Assembly: GCA_030156535.1 (NCBI GenBank)
Contig: JASGMJ010000017.1
Location: 1 to 64,000 of the forward strand
Source of the DNA: Candidatus Sumerlaeota bacterium
GTDB taxonomy: Bacteria > Sumerlaeota > Sumerlaeia > SLMS01 > JAHLLQ01
Reading direction: 5' to 3'
Length of the DNA stretch: 64,000 nucleotides
Part shown: piece after piece, positions 39,496 to 49,170 of the stretch
How the letters are laid out: the number at the start of each line of letters is the position of its first letter
Position numbering within the stretch: the first letter of the stretch is position 1
Translations under genes and position numbers: made by a program
The notes under the pieces: model-generated
What the model was told of the DNA's origin: nothing
Seen by the model: the letters and a program-made list of their open reading frames with translations, nothing else
Database searches by the model: none

Positions 39496-40563
39496 ATGTT
39501 TGTGATCGTTTCCGATTTGCATCTTGGTTGCGGCGACGAGTTGGAAGATTTCCTGCGGTGGGGCGAGGAGCGTTCAGGCCCGCCAACGCATCTTCGCCTG
39601 CGCGCGCGTCTTGAACTCGACGAACTCTTCGCGCGGTTCCTGGTACTCAAGATGGCACACGCCCGCTCGGCGGGCTTGCTGCCGACGTTGATTCTGCTCG
39701 GCGACATCTTCGACTTCTGGCAGACGCAGCGCCGCCGTGAACGCCCTCATCGGACACTCGAGCGTCTTCTCTCCGCCCATGTGGGCGTGCGCGTGGCGTT
39801 GCAGGACTGGCTGGCCGCCGGGGGCGACGTGGAGTTCGTCGCCGGGGCGCACGACCGCCCCGTGCTCGACACCCGTGCCTGGGCTTTTCTGCGCGACACG
39901 TTCCCGGGCATCAATGCCTCCAACGGCGGCAAGCCACGCCTGACGTATGTTAACGAAGCGGTCGGCCTGCACGCCGAACACGGCAGCCGCCTTTCTCCGT
40001 ACCACCGCATGGGCACGCGCTGGACTCCTTCGGCGACGTGCACGGGGCGCGAGATCGTCCGCCGCGTTCTGGCTCCGCTGGAGCCGATGCTCCCGTGGGT
40101 CGACAAGGCCGTGCGTGTGGCCGACGTCGTGCGCCTTCTGCAGGCTGACGCCGACGCCTCGCTGCGCCGCGAGGCCTTCCGCGCGCTGGCGGGCGGGCTG
40201 CGCGCGTCTTCGTTTCTGCTGCGCGTGCTGGCGCCGTGGCTCGAGGGCGGGCTGGCGGACTGGCATCGGCTGGCCGACCGTGAGGAGGCTGCTGGAAAGC
40301 TGGGCCTTCGGCGCCTTCAGGCGCTCGGGCATCGCCGCTTTGTCGCCACCGGGCACACCCATGCCGCGCATCGGGTGCTCAAGCCCGGGGCTCCGGAACT
40401 CCTGAGCCCGGGGGCGTGGAAACCGACACTGCGATTCGACGACGGTCAGACGCCGCGCATCGAGCAGCCGCTGGGCTATGTGCAATTGATTCCTGACGGA
40501 GCGGGCGGGTGGGAGAGCAGTGTTCACGCCTGGGCAGACGAGGCGGAAAATTCCCCGACGTGA
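39496..40563 (+). CDS. Calcineurin-like metallophosphoesterase
   Basis: The 355-residue protein has the two-metal phosphoesterase motifs: SDLHLG (Asp7, His9), LLGDIFDFW (Asp70), then GAHD at 117-120 and ATGHTH near 288-293. The usual GNHD/E asparagine is Ala118, so one metal or substrate contact is lost. The domain resembles UDP-2,3-diacylglucosamine hydrolase-like enzymes in the GDIFDFW motif, but a large helical insert (about 160-280) separates the last motifs. The substrate is therefore unclear. GGAAAGG precedes ATG 39496; an upstream frame was rejected. Confidence 0.82.
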   Translation: MFVIVSDLHLGCGDELEDFLRWGEERSGPPTHLRLRARLELDELFARFLVLKMAHARSAGLLPTLILLGDIFDFWQTQRRRERPHRTLERLLSAHVGVRVALQDWLAAGGDVEFVAGAHDRPVLDTRAWAFLRDTFPGINASNGGKPRLTYVNEAVGLHAEHGSRLSPYHRMGTRWTPSATCTGREIVRRVLAPLEPMLPWVDKAVRVADVVRLLQADADASLRREAFRALAGGLRASSFLLRVLAPWLEGGLADWHRLADREEAAGKLGLRRLQALGHRRFVATGHTHAAHRVLKPGAPELLSPGAWKPTLRFDDGQTPRIEQPLGYVQLIPDGAGGWESSVHAWADEAENSPT

Positions 40564-40755
40564 TAGCCAATTGCGTGGAGTATCCCGAACAGAAGCAAAC
40601 GCTGTCATTAATGAAGTCGTATTCCCAGACCCTGATCTTCACGCACTCCACTGCCTGGCAGAGGCTCCCTGGCGCATTTCTTTAATTCACCATTTGCCAG
40701 CATGAAACACCTCCGCTAGCGTTTCGGCCACCTTAGCAACCTTCTTCAGGACACG

Positions 40756-41928
40756 GTGGTACTCCCCATGCCCAGCAACACCGAACCGGAAAAGCGCGGA
40801 ACCGACCCCCTTCGCCCCGTTCCGCTTTCAGGGAGGAACTACCGTAAGATTATTCAGGAGGGGGAGGCGGGCAAGCCGCCGCTCCCGGGCGAGAAGTCCC
40901 GCGTGCGTATCGAGGGCCCCGAGTACCACGCCACGCAGGTCCAGAAGCGCCGGATGCTCGCCCAGATCCTGTGGGGAGAGACGGAAACGGACGACGCCGA
41001 GGGCCTGCCGCAGCCGAGCACTCCTCCGTCATCGCAGCAGCCGGACGAGAAGTCCGAGAGTCAGATTGGACGCCGCCGCTGCCATCGCCACGAATGCAGC
41101 TTTCCCGGGCTGTTGCGGGTTATCATTCCCGAGATTTCCTTCCAGCCCCGCCAGTTTGCCGTGCGCCTCATCGATCTCAGCCCCAAGGGCTGCAAGCTCG
41201 AAACCAGCCAGCTCACCGCGGTGCTCGCCGATACCATCGGAAAGAGCCCGCGTGCCGCGCGCGTCGAGGTCTTCGTCCCTTCCCGCGAGAAGCTCATCCT
41301 GCAAGGGCAACTCGTCTGGGCCGTGTACGCCGTCAACAATCTGTCGCATTTCGGCATGCAGTTCGAACGCGAGCTCGGCAACATCGACCACTATTTCATC
41401 ACGGATTCCACCCAGCACACTCCTCCCAGCGCGCTCACTCTCGCTTCCCCCCACCTCGATCCCTTTCCTGCCCTCACGAATGACGAGCGCGTGCTGATTA
41501 CGGGCCGGGTGGCCGACGCCGACAACGTGATCGTCCATTTCCACGGCAAGACACTCAATCTCTCTGTGGAGGACGGCGTCTTCGGTCTGGAAGTCGAACT
41601 CGCCAAGGACCGCTCGAACTTCCTCTCGTTCGTTGCGATGCGGGGGGAGTTGCGTTCCATCCCCACGCCGGTGTGCATCATCCATCGCCCGGGCAATTCG
41701 CAAACGTGGTCGGTTCGCATGGACCGCCTGGTCCAGTGTCTGGAAGTCAGCGAGAATGGCAGCCGCATGGTGATGCGGCTGAGCGGCTCGCCCAGTCGCT
41801 ATTTTCAGGCGCTCAAGCGCATCGAGCACGCCCTGCAGCATGCCAGCAACGTCGACATGACCGTGGAACTGACGGGCAACGCGAGCGAGGCCGCCAAGCT
41901 CTTCCGGGTCCTCGAAACGGACAGTTGA
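40756..41928 (+). CDS. PilZ domain protein, probable c-di-GMP receptor
   Basis: The 390-residue protein has a charged N-terminal region and a PilZ domain at about residues 100-215. The binding motif RRxxR is seen in GRRRCHRHEC and the second motif in LIDLSPKGCKLET. These bind cyclic di-GMP in known members. A second, unassigned domain follows (residues 230-385) with strands and a helical end. The start is GTG 40756 with AGGA four bases upstream, or ATG 40768 four codons later. It is an isolated gene. Confidence 0.85.
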   Translation: MVLPMPSNTEPEKRGTDPLRPVPLSGRNYRKIIQEGEAGKPPLPGEKSRVRIEGPEYHATQVQKRRMLAQILWGETETDDAEGLPQPSTPPSSQQPDEKSESQIGRRRCHRHECSFPGLLRVIIPEISFQPRQFAVRLIDLSPKGCKLETSQLTAVLADTIGKSPRAARVEVFVPSREKLILQGQLVWAVYAVNNLSHFGMQFERELGNIDHYFITDSTQHTPPSALTLASPHLDPFPALTNDERVLITGRVADADNVIVHFHGKTLNLSVEDGVFGLEVELAKDRSNFLSFVAMRGELRSIPTPVCIIHRPGNSQTWSVRMDRLVQCLEVSENGSRMVMRLSGSPSRYFQALKRIEHALQHASNVDMTVELTGNASEAAKLFRVLETDS

Positions 41929-42057
41929 GGGAGGGCATCCTGCTCCACTGTCCTCATCATCCGATTATTCCTTGCCGAGGCCAGCCCCGGCTCCTCTACC
42001 CTTTCCCCGTTCACGGGGAGATGCAGACTTTTCCCACACACTGAAGGAATCGCGCCC

Positions 42058-42930
42058 ATGCCCACGCCCAGCAAAGTCAACGTCGGACTCGTTCAGCTCG
42101 CCGCCAGCGATGATCCGGCCGACAATCTGGCCCGCACGCTCGAAGGCATTCGCACCGCCGCCGCGAAGGGCGCCAACATCGTCTGCACCCAGGAACTGTT
42201 CCGCTCCAGGTATTTCTGCCAGGTGGAGGACTCCGACCTGTTCGACCTCGCCGAGCCCGTGCCTGGCCCCAGCACCGAGGCCCTGCAGGCCGCCGCGCGC
42301 GAACTCGGGATCGTCATCGTCGGCTCCCTCTTCGAGAAGCGTGCCCCCGGTCTCTACCACAACACCGCCGTCGTCATCGACGCCGACGGCACGTATCTGG
42401 GCAAGTACCGCAAGATGCACATCCCCGACGATCCGCTGTATTACGAGAAGTACTACTTCACTCCCGGCGATCTCGGCTTTCGCGCCTGGGACACGCGCTT
42501 TGGACGCATCGGCGTGCTGGTGTGCTGGGACCAGTGGTACCCCGAAGCGGCGCGGGCCACGGCACTGGACGGCGCGCAGATCCTCTTCTACCCCACCGCC
42601 ATCGGCTGGCACGAGGAGGAGCGCGAGGCCTTCGGCGAAGCACAGCACGGCTCCTGGGAAACCGTCCAGCGCAGCCATGCCGTCGCCAACGGCGTGTACG
42701 TAGTGGCCGTCAACCGCATCGGGCGCGAGGGAACCGTGACGTTTTGGGGCCAGTCCTTCGTGGCCGACCCCGCCGGCCAGCTTCTGCATGTGTCCCCGGT
42801 GGACAAGGAGGAGGTTGCCGTACAGGAAATCGATTACACCGCCATCGAGACCCAGCGGCGCGGCTGGCCGTTCTTGCGCGACCGCCGCATCGACGCTTAC
42901 GGCGACGTGCTGAAGCGATTCCGCGACTGA
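42058..42930 (+). CDS. aguB: N-carbamoylputrescine amidase type nitrilase
   Basis: The 290-residue carbon-nitrogen hydrolase has the Glu46-Lys119-Cys156 triad (TQELF, YRKMH, VCWDQWYPEAAR). FFTPGD-like YFTPGDLGF and IGWHEEE match AguB, which turns N-carbamoylputrescine into putrescine with release of ammonia and carbon dioxide. It may complete the agmatine route. Agmatine deiminase (AguA) is not adjacent. Other nitrilase-superfamily roles are possible, but the DPLYYEKYYF segment favours AguB. Confidence 0.88.
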   Translation: MPTPSKVNVGLVQLAASDDPADNLARTLEGIRTAAAKGANIVCTQELFRSRYFCQVEDSDLFDLAEPVPGPSTEALQAAARELGIVIVGSLFEKRAPGLYHNTAVVIDADGTYLGKYRKMHIPDDPLYYEKYYFTPGDLGFRAWDTRFGRIGVLVCWDQWYPEAARATALDGAQILFYPTAIGWHEEEREAFGEAQHGSWETVQRSHAVANGVYVVAVNRIGREGTVTFWGQSFVADPAGQLLHVSPVDKEEVAVQEIDYTAIETQRRGWPFLRDRRIDAYGDVLKRFRD

Positions 42931-43011
42931 GGCATCAGTGATCGCGGTTGACCCGCTTCCCGGCATCGCTCCATTTCACTGTAAGCGCTTGCATAAGACT
43001 GGAGCCTCGCC

Positions 43012-45705
43012 ATGACGATCCGTACCCTGTTTCCCGCGGCCGTGTTCGCCGCCGCCCTGTTTGTCCCGTCCGCCATCCCCGCTGACCCACTCCCCCAACT
43101 CCCCACGGATCAGTCCCAGTCCCTCGACGCCAGCATTACCGTCGACTGGACCCGCTCCATCGGCACCGTCAACCGCGCCCTCTTCAGCACCCAGGGCTTC
43201 ATGCAAATCTATTCGCACCCCAATCCGCTCGTTCTGCATTCATTCAAGCTGACCAATCCCACCGGCACGCAGACCCGTCTGGAAACCTACATCCACCAGA
43301 TGGAGCCGGAGAACGACAACGACGACCCGAACGTCTTTGAGTGGAGCCGTCTGAATGACGAGAGCATGATCCGCTTCATCGACGACCGTGCGGCGTTCGA
43401 GCGCACCACCAACGAGCTCGGCATGGAGCCCCTCTCGCTGCTCTGCTACTCGGTGGACTGGTTGCGCTCGGACAACCCCGACGATCCGCTCAGCAGCAAG
43501 GCCGAGTGGGCCGAGTTTGCCGCCGCCGTCGTCCAGTCCTACAATGGCACCGGCACGCAATACCGCCCCAACCTGAGGCTGGCCCAAATCTGGAACGAAC
43601 CCAACATGCCGCACTTCTATGGCGGCACGCCGGAATCGTACTTCGAGTTGTTCCGCCTGACGGCGGACCGCCTGCACCGCGACTACCCCGGCGTGCTCGT
43701 CGGCGGGCCCAGCATCAGCCGCGCCTGGCACACGGAACCGGACATGTGGATGGATCGCTTCTTCGAGGAGTGCGGCCCCTGGGCCGACTACGCGATCTTC
43801 CATCACTACGGTCCGCAGGGCGAAGGCGTCGAGGTGCTGACCAATGAAGTGAAGAAGCGCGCCGCCCAGTTCCGCGCCATCCCCGGCAAGGAAAACGGCC
43901 AGGTGATGATTACCGAGACGGACGCCTGGTTCGACGGCTGGCCCAAGATTCAGTTCATCCTCGAACGCCAGTTCCGCTTCATCGACCTCAAGGACTTGAT
44001 CCTGGGCGTTCACCAGTTCTGCTGCCTGGCATACAATGAGTCGGGCAACTACACGTTCGGCATCATCGACGAGCAGGGCGGCGTGATCGAGGGGACGTTC
44101 TGGCCGTACTGGCTGTTCCGCAACTACATCGGGCAGGAGGCACTCGCCCTGTGCGCGGGCAGGAACGCGAGCAGCTTCGACGCCGTGGCTTCCTTTGAAA
44201 CGCGCGCGGGCGATTTCGTCGCCACAACGGTGATTCACAATCGCTCGGAGAAGGCAACGCGCAGCGACGTGACGCTGTTCTTTCCGCCTTCAGACGCGGC
44301 CCGTGTGCTCGTGGCCGAGAGGCTGACGCCGGCCAGCCACGGCGTTGACCGCGTCTGGACGGTGGCGGCCGGACAGGAAACCGGGCGCCTGCCGATGAGC
44401 TTTGCACCCGGGGAAGCCGTGGCGTTGACGCTGCAAAGCGTCGGCAAACGTCACTACACGTTCCGCGACATCAACAACCAGGAGCAGCCGTGGATCGCGG
44501 CGGTGGCGGACAAGAAACAGGTTCCGCTGAACGAGTCCGTGACAATCGAGGCGAAGCTCGTCAACACGTTGCTCGACCCCGTCAGTGGCACGTTGCGCGT
44601 TGCGAATCTGCCGGCGGGCTGGACGCAGGAAGTCGTCTACGGCGAGCCCGAGGTGAAGTCGCTTGGCACTGGCAAGCAACACGTCGTGCGCTTCCGCCTG
44701 ACGGCGAAGTCCCTCGGCGATGCGGGCTACGCGGGGCCGTACGTGTGGCTCGACACGGACAGCGGCAAGTCGGCCGGCGAGGTTGACGCCATCGCGCACT
44801 CGATTCCGGTCAGCCTGGAAGTGCTCGGCCCGCTTGCCCTGCAAGTCCTTCCGATTCCCGTCGAGGCCATCGCAGGCGAAACGAACATCGTGGAGATGCA
44901 ACTCGTGAACTCCGGTGTGGAGCCCGTCGAAGCCAACGTCTTCATCGACGTCCCCGAAGGGTTCACTGCCGAGCGCAAGGAAGCCAACGTCACCGTCGCT
45001 CCGGGACAGCGCCTGCGTGTTCCCTTCAACGTCTCCGTCGCCAATGACAAGGCACCGGGCTCGTACAATGGCACGGTGCGCGTCGAGTTCCTCGGCGTCT
45101 CGTCCGACGAGCCGTTCGGCATCGACATCAACGAGGCCACCGCCGTCAAAGGCACGCCTCTCGACCTGACACCGCATCTGAACTTCGATCCCATCGCGTT
45201 CTGGACAAACCGCGAGGACTTCGACCAGCAGCAGATGGGGCTCTTCAGTTACCCGGGCGATTTCACGCCGTCGAACCGCATCGTGACGCTTCGCGGTGTG
45301 CCCTACCGGATGCCCGACCTTGCCGATGGGAAAAAGTGCGCGATCGAGCCGAAGGGCGGGAAGATCGCCGTCCCGGCCGGAAAATACTCGGGCGTTGCGA
45401 TGATGGGCTTTGGACACGACGGCAAGCATCCGGGCACGTGGACGTTCCACTACACCGACGGAACAACGCAGGCCGTCGCGTCGCAGATTCCCGAGTGGTG
45501 CTCGCCACTGCCCGAAGGACCGCAGAATTTCCAGGAAGCCTTCACCGCGCCGCATCGCTACGTTCCGGCTGGCGTCGCCGAACCCGCGTGCCAGCTCTAC
45601 ACGTGGACCCTGGCAACGGATCCGTCGAAGGAACTCGCCGCCATCGAACTCCCCACGATGGAGCACGCCTACCTCTTCGCGATAACGCTGCTCCCCAAGG
45701 ATTGA
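43012..45705 (+). CDS. Large secreted clan GH-A-like glycosidase
   Basis: The 897-residue protein has a signal peptide (PAAVFAAALFVPSAIPA). Residues about 40-380 form a TIM-barrel-like enzyme: NLRLAQIWNEPNMPHFYG contains the acid/base Glu196 and VMITETDAWFDG contains the nucleophile Glu302. These are the strand-4 and strand-7 glutamates of clan GH-A, closest to GH39/GH79-type retaining enzymes. C-terminal to it are beta-sandwich modules: Ig-like segments at about 480-590 and 600-710, then a jelly-roll-like region. It should degrade or trim an extracellular glycan. An own terminator follows. Confidence 0.8.
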   Translation: MTIRTLFPAAVFAAALFVPSAIPADPLPQLPTDQSQSLDASITVDWTRSIGTVNRALFSTQGFMQIYSHPNPLVLHSFKLTNPTGTQTRLETYIHQMEPENDNDDPNVFEWSRLNDESMIRFIDDRAAFERTTNELGMEPLSLLCYSVDWLRSDNPDDPLSSKAEWAEFAAAVVQSYNGTGTQYRPNLRLAQIWNEPNMPHFYGGTPESYFELFRLTADRLHRDYPGVLVGGPSISRAWHTEPDMWMDRFFEECGPWADYAIFHHYGPQGEGVEVLTNEVKKRAAQFRAIPGKENGQVMITETDAWFDGWPKIQFILERQFRFIDLKDLILGVHQFCCLAYNESGNYTFGIIDEQGGVIEGTFWPYWLFRNYIGQEALALCAGRNASSFDAVASFETRAGDFVATTVIHNRSEKATRSDVTLFFPPSDAARVLVAERLTPASHGVDRVWTVAAGQETGRLPMSFAPGEAVALTLQSVGKRHYTFRDINNQEQPWIAAVADKKQVPLNESVTIEAKLVNTLLDPVSGTLRVANLPAGWTQEVVYGEPEVKSLGTGKQHVVRFRLTAKSLGDAGYAGPYVWLDTDSGKSAGEVDAIAHSIPVSLEVLGPLALQVLPIPVEAIAGETNIVEMQLVNSGVEPVEANVFIDVPEGFTAERKEANVTVAPGQRLRVPFNVSVANDKAPGSYNGTVRVEFLGVSSDEPFGIDINEATAVKGTPLDLTPHLNFDPIAFWTNREDFDQQQMGLFSYPGDFTPSNRIVTLRGVPYRMPDLADGKKCAIEPKGGKIAVPAGKYSGVAMMGFGHDGKHPGTWTFHYTDGTTQAVASQIPEWCSPLPEGPQNFQEAFTAPHRYVPAGVAEPACQLYTWTLATDPSKELAAIELPTMEHAYLFAITLLPKD

Positions 45706-45710
45706 GAAGG

Positions 45711-45731
45711 GGCGGAAGGACCCCTTCCGCC
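45711..45731 (+). terminator. Terminator of the glycosidase gene
   Basis: GGCGGAAGG/CCTTCCGCC with a three-base loop follows the stop by five bases; the following T-content is modest. Confidence 0.6.
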
Positions 45732-45802
45732 TCGTTCCCCTTGTTTCAGTTGTTCCATCCATTCCCGCTGTTCCCGTTTTAGCGACAACGGTTCTTCCGC
45801 CT

Positions 45803-45859
45803 GTTTGCCTCCCTGCATCGGCGCGCCGCCAAGGCGCCACCGCACGACAGGAGGCAAAC
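45803..45859 (+). promoter_or_regulatory. RBS-sequestering stem in the capsid cassette leader
   Basis: GTTTGCCTCC (45803-45812) is the exact complement of GGAGGCAAAC (45850-45859), which contains the Shine-Dalgarno sequence of the portal gene directly before its ATG at 45861. The 37-base loop contains another GGCGC/GCGCC hairpin. Pairing would block translation unless the stem is opened. Confidence 0.65.
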
Positions 45860-45860
45860 C

Positions 45861-47363
45861 ATGCGCACCACCAACGCGGCCAGCGAACGACCCGCCACGC
45901 TGAACCCGGCGCAGGAATGGTGGACGGACATCGCGAGCGGCGCTGCGCGTGGTCCGCTCGCGCTTCTCGAAACCGAGATCGCCGCCGGACGCCATCAGCG
46001 CTCGGTCTATGAACTCTTCGCCGAAATCGAGGAGAAAGACGCGCATCTCCATTCGCTGATCCAGACGCGCACGAACGGACTGCTTGGCCTCGACCGCACG
46101 ATTCAGTCTGCGGGCACCGGCATTCGCGAGCAACGCGCCGCCGAACTCGTCCGCCGCGCCTGGGACAACCTTCCCCGTTCCGAGGAGTTTCTTCGCGCCC
46201 TGCTCGACGGACTGGCGAAAGGCTTTGCTGCCGTCGAACTCCTTTGGGGCTACGATGCGAACGGCAACCTGCTCCCCATCGACTGGGTTGCGCATCCGCA
46301 GGAGTACTTCCTCTTTGACGCACGCGGGCGGCTGCTTCTTCTCGTGCCCCCGTTTCGCGGCGCGGAGAACAACGAAGCCACCAGAGCCCAAGCCCTCGCG
46401 GCGGGGCGCTCGTTTCTTCCCGCGTCGGGGGCGATTCCGGCACCTCCGCGCAAGTTCGCCGTGCTCGTTTTTGGACGCGACACGCGCAACCCGTATGGGC
46501 GCGGCCTGGCCCAGCGCTGCTACTGGTACTACTGGTTCAAGAAGAACAATCTGAAGTCGTGGGCCATCGCGAACGAGAAGTACGGCGCGCCCACGGCCGT
46601 CGCCACGTACCCCGCCGGAACGCCGGAGGAGGAACGCGGCCGACTGCTCGACATCCTGGCGTCGCTCCAGACCGACGCGGGCGTGGTCCTCCCGGAATCG
46701 GTGACGATTCGCCTGCTGGAAAGCGCGCATCGTGGCAATGGCAGCACGTATCGCGAACTCGCCGACTGGTGCAACGACGAGATGTCGAAGGCCGTGCTCG
46801 GCGCGACGCTAACCAGCGGAGAAGGGCGCCGCAGCGGGAGCCTGGCGCTCGGCACCGTCCACAATGCCGTGCGCCAGGACTACATCGAAGCCGATGCGCG
46901 CCTGCTCGCTGGCGTGCTCAACGGCACGTTCGTGCGCTGGATCGTCGAACTGAACATGCCGGGGATGGAGACGTTCCCGCAATGGACCATCGATCCCGCG
47001 CCTCCCGCCGACCTGGAACAGCAAGTCCGCGTGGACGCCGAACTCGTGAAGACCGGCGTGCCGATTCCGCTCGCGCATTTCTACGCGCGCTATGGCCGCC
47101 CCGAGCCGCGCGAAGGCGAACGCGTCCTGCGCTACGACGACTCAAATCTCTTCCAGTACCACATGCAGCACGGCGTGCTGACGGTGAATGAAGTGCGCGC
47201 CCGCCTGCAACTGCCCCCCGTTCCGTGGGGCGACGTCCCCACGCGCCCGCAGGAGACCGGACTCTCCACCGCGCCCGGGCCCAGCCGCGAGGAACTCGCT
47301 GCCGGGGAAGCGGCCGCCGAAGGCGAAGAGCAACGCCACGAGCGCGAACGCCGGGGCCAGTGA
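45861..47363 (+). CDS. Phage portal protein, DUF935 (Mu gp29-like)
   Basis: The 500-residue protein follows the DUF935 pattern of Mu-type portals: an N-terminal segment with ELFAEIEEKDAHLHSLIQTRTNGLLGLD (about 50-78), WVAHPQEYFLFD, NPYGRGLAQRCYWYYWFKKNNLKSWAIANEKYGAPT (about 210-250 in parts) and PPADLEQQVRVDAELVKTGVPI near 380. Portals form the dodecameric vertex through which DNA enters the capsid. The SD of this first gene in the cassette can be masked by a stem. Most of the C-terminal tail is low complexity. Confidence 0.9.
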   Translation: MRTTNAASERPATLNPAQEWWTDIASGAARGPLALLETEIAAGRHQRSVYELFAEIEEKDAHLHSLIQTRTNGLLGLDRTIQSAGTGIREQRAAELVRRAWDNLPRSEEFLRALLDGLAKGFAAVELLWGYDANGNLLPIDWVAHPQEYFLFDARGRLLLLVPPFRGAENNEATRAQALAAGRSFLPASGAIPAPPRKFAVLVFGRDTRNPYGRGLAQRCYWYYWFKKNNLKSWAIANEKYGAPTAVATYPAGTPEEERGRLLDILASLQTDAGVVLPESVTIRLLESAHRGNGSTYRELADWCNDEMSKAVLGATLTSGEGRRSGSLALGTVHNAVRQDYIEADARLLAGVLNGTFVRWIVELNMPGMETFPQWTIDPAPPADLEQQVRVDAELVKTGVPIPLAHFYARYGRPEPREGERVLRYDDSNLFQYHMQHGVLTVNEVRARLQLPPVPWGDVPTRPQETGLSTAPGPSREELAAGEAAAEGEEQRHERERRGQ

Positions 47364-47407
47364 CTCCGTCCCCCATTACAACATCACACCCACGAAAGGA
47401 GAATGGC

Positions 47408-48184
47408 ATGACCACGCAAGCCCCCGAAACTCTGGAGGTTGATGTGTTCCGCGCGGGAGACTACGGCGAACGCGGGCAGTACGACGAGCAGGGACTCGAC
47501 GCGCTCGCCGCCGACTACGACGCCGCGCTCCACGAAGCCCCCGTGACGCTCGACCATCGCCAGGACGGACCCGCGGAGGGATGGGTGCGCGGCCTGCGGC
47601 GCATGGGCGACCGCCTGGTCGCAACGCTCGACCGCCTGAGCCCGCGCCTGCGCGAACTGCTCGCCACCGGCGCGTACAAGAAACGGAGCGTCGAGTTGTA
47701 CCGGCGCTTCTCTGCGACGCAACGCCCCTACCTGAAGGCCGTCAGCTTTCTCGGTGCTGCCGCGCCTGCCGTGAAGGGACTCGCCGATCCCGTCTTTGCC
47801 GACGGGGACGGAGGCGTCGATCGCTTCGAGGAACAGAGCCCCACCGCGCAAGCCGCGGAGCAAGCCGCCCGCGACGCGCGCCAGCGTCTCATCGACGCCG
47901 GCCGTTGGCAGCCATCCTGGGAGGAGGCCGGTCTCCCCGCCGTCTTCGCGGCGCTCGGAGGAACCGAACAACTCGACGCGCTGGTCAGCGTGCTCGCCAC
48001 GCAACCGCAACCCGTTGCCTTTGGCGAAGCGCTCGCCGACGGCACGCACTTCACCGACGACACAGCGGCCTGCTTCGTCGGCACGCCCTCGCCCGAGAGT
48101 CTCGCCCGTCATCGCAAAGCCCTCGCCTACCTCGCCGCGCACCCCGGCACCAACTACGCAGATGCGTTGCTGAAGGCAGGATAG
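47408..48184 (+). CDS. Phage prohead protease / scaffold (Mu gpI-like)
   Basis: The 258-residue protein starts MTTQAPETLEVDVFRAGDYG after AAAGGAG. Residues 30-90 resemble the Mu I protease opening (DEQGLDALAADYDAALHEAPVTLDHRQDGPAEGWVRG, split across this range), with the conserved HxxxxG region. LKAVSFLGAAAPAVKGLAD near 110-130 matches the phage protease motif before the scaffold part. The C-terminal half is Ala/Glu-rich and probably acts as scaffold. Position right after the portal supports this assignment. Confidence 0.8.
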   Translation: MTTQAPETLEVDVFRAGDYGERGQYDEQGLDALAADYDAALHEAPVTLDHRQDGPAEGWVRGLRRMGDRLVATLDRLSPRLRELLATGAYKKRSVELYRRFSATQRPYLKAVSFLGAAAPAVKGLADPVFADGDGGVDRFEEQSPTAQAAEQAARDARQRLIDAGRWQPSWEEAGLPAVFAALGGTEQLDALVSVLATQPQPVAFGEALADGTHFTDDTAACFVGTPSPESLARHRKALAYLAAHPGTNYADALLKAG

Positions 48185-48203
48185 GGAGAGAGAGGGAGAG
48201 CGT

Positions 48204-48361
48204 GGTTCGTAGTTCGAAAACCAGAGCGAATGAACCTTCCCCTCCACGGTCCAAACGATCTCCCACGCACGTCCCTCCGTAATCACAACCGAGAACGGAA
48301 AACCGAAAACTGAAAACTGAGAACCTTCCTCGAACCTCGAACCACAAACCACGAACCACGG
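48204..48361. repeat. Host-type repeat block inside the cassette (first)
   Basis: Contains GTGGTTCGTAGTTCG at the left, AACCGAGAACGGAAAACCGA in the middle, and AACCACAAACCACGAACCAC at the right, the same words as in spacers at 20650 and 22950. Confidence 0.55.
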
Positions 48362-48371
48362 AGTCCCCCCC

Positions 48372-49055
48372 ATGTCAAACTACGTCCTTGATCGTGCTTT
48401 CAGTGTCGAAGAGCCCAACGGTGTGGCGCGCTATCGTGCTGTCGCCGGCGGAGCCAACGCCGACGGTTGCGTCTATCCCGATGGAGCGAATGCGCCCGGG
48501 ATTCTGGGCGTCACCATGCATGCGCAGACGCGCCCGGGGCGTGCCGTGACGGTGCGGCGCCTGGGCATCGCGCCGTGCGAGGCCGCCAGTGCCTTTGCGC
48601 GCGGCAGCCGTGTCTGTGTCGCCGATGCAACGGGGCGCATCGCCTCCATCACGTTGCCGGCGGCGCTGGCCGGAGACCCAGGAAGCGACGCGTCCGTGCT
48701 CTACGAACTGCTCATTCCCGAAAGCGCTGGTGCCCTGACGAAAATCAACCATGCCGAGGCCGGGCAGAACACGCCGCTGAGCGCCACGCTCTCTGCGGGA
48801 GTTCTGACGATCACCATGGGCACGGACGCGGACGGCAACATCGTCACAACAGCCGCCGAACTCGCTGCCTTCATCAATGCCTCGCCCCTCACCTACCGGC
48901 TGCTGCGTGCAACGCATGGAGGCAACGGAACGGGCGTCGTCAGCGACGGCTCGATCAGCTTCGACAATTGGAACAGCGCCTTCAGCGCCATCGGCATCGC
49001 CCAGCAGGACTCCACCGGCGAAGGCGACATCGTCGATGTGTTGCTCACTGTTTGA
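48372..49055 (+). CDS. Probable capsid decoration protein
   Basis: The 227-residue protein starts MSNYVLDRAFSVEEPNGVAR. The first 110 residues resemble DUF2190-like decoration proteins (ANADGCVYPDGANAPGILGVTMH near 30-55). The second half (about 115-227) is a beta-rich Gly/Ala/Ser domain with TLSAGVLTITMGTDADGNIVTTAAELAAFIN, reminiscent of repeats in phage structural proteins. Position between protease and capsid supports a head role. Confidence 0.6.
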   Translation: MSNYVLDRAFSVEEPNGVARYRAVAGGANADGCVYPDGANAPGILGVTMHAQTRPGRAVTVRRLGIAPCEAASAFARGSRVCVADATGRIASITLPAALAGDPGSDASVLYELLIPESAGALTKINHAEAGQNTPLSATLSAGVLTITMGTDADGNIVTTAAELAAFINASPLTYRLLRATHGGNGTGVVSDGSISFDNWNSAFSAIGIAQQDSTGEGDIVDVLLTV

Positions 49056-49065
49056 GGAAGAGAGC

Positions 49066-49170
49066 GGGGTTCGTGGTCTCTTGTTCGCCAAGCACAGCAC
49101 CCGAACCTGGATTTCCGAATCTCCAAGCGTCAGCGGCAACCGTACACGCAGGCAAACTGAAGACTGAGAA
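49066..49170. repeat. Host-type repeat block inside the cassette (second)
   Basis: GGGGTTCGTGGTCTCTTGTTCG near 49067 and AAACTGAAGACTGAGAACTGA near 49153 belong to the same dispersed family. Confidence 0.5.
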
